From Xiphophorus maculatus (taxonomy: Eukaryota; Chordata; Actinopteri; Cyprinodontiformes; Poeciliidae), in NCBI RefSeq assembly GCF_002775205.1, contig NC_036446.1, positions 17,918,565 through 17,982,564 of the forward strand: a DNA stretch of 64,000 nucleotides. The letters run 5' to 3'. A program made the position numbers and the translations under genes. Positions 47,695 through 64,000 of this stretch are shown here, one piece after another; position 1 is the stretch's first letter, and the number at the start of each line of letters is the position of its first letter. A model generated the notes under the pieces. It had not been told where the DNA came from. It made no database searches and saw only the letters and a program-made list of their open reading frames with translations.

Positions 47695-64000
<16,306 letters not shown>

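Overview
The window is nuclear DNA of a ray-finned (teleost) fish. The evidence is: intron-rich vertebrate genes with GT-AG exons, abundant fish-type DNA transposons (Tc1-like, hAT-type MITEs), and the gene order eif4g2 (+), ctr9 (-), irag1/mrvi1 (+). That order matches the conserved vertebrate block known from human 11p15 (IRAG1-CTR9-EIF4G2). I cannot name the species.

Positions 1-12,000 are a transposon-derived district. On the + strand (1-4551) lies the 3' part of a multi-exon gene of the KDZ (Kyakuja-Dileera-Zisupton) transposase family. It keeps the cysteine-cluster domain and the C-terminal helical part, but I cannot find the catalytic core between them. Facing it on the - strand (about 7580-11172) is a decayed, intron-containing gene. 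It has a homeodomain-like helix, an HMG-box-like start and a broken PHD-like zinc finger. Around and inside both are MITEs, a Tc1 relic with a 72-nt poly-C run, and simple repeats.

Positions 12,000-29,600 hold no gene I can support. They contain several repeat elements (one hAT-type MITE with a perfect 8-bp target duplication), hairpins, and one weak candidate pair of small exons on the - strand.

Positions 29,600-47,700 carry two housekeeping genes placed tail to tail. eif4g2 (DAP5/NAT1 translation factor) has 20 coding exons and 886 residues and uses the conserved GTG start. ctr9 (PAF1-complex TPR subunit) has 23 coding exons and 1154 residues. Their likely poly(A) sites are less than 0.1 kb apart. 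Read together, they are a translation-initiation factor and a transcription-elongation/chromatin factor.

Positions 47,695 to the right edge hold the 5' part of irag1 (mrvi1). Eighteen exons can be joined in one uninterrupted frame (735 codons). They encode an EF-hand-like domain, a long KASH5/LRMP-like coiled coil and a Ser/Pro/Glu-rich region, and the gene runs off the window. Inside it are a possible TATA/CArG internal promoter near 57.4-57.75 kb, alternative 3' exons near 53.2-53.7 kb, and a LINE tail with a 280-bp TCTA microsatellite.
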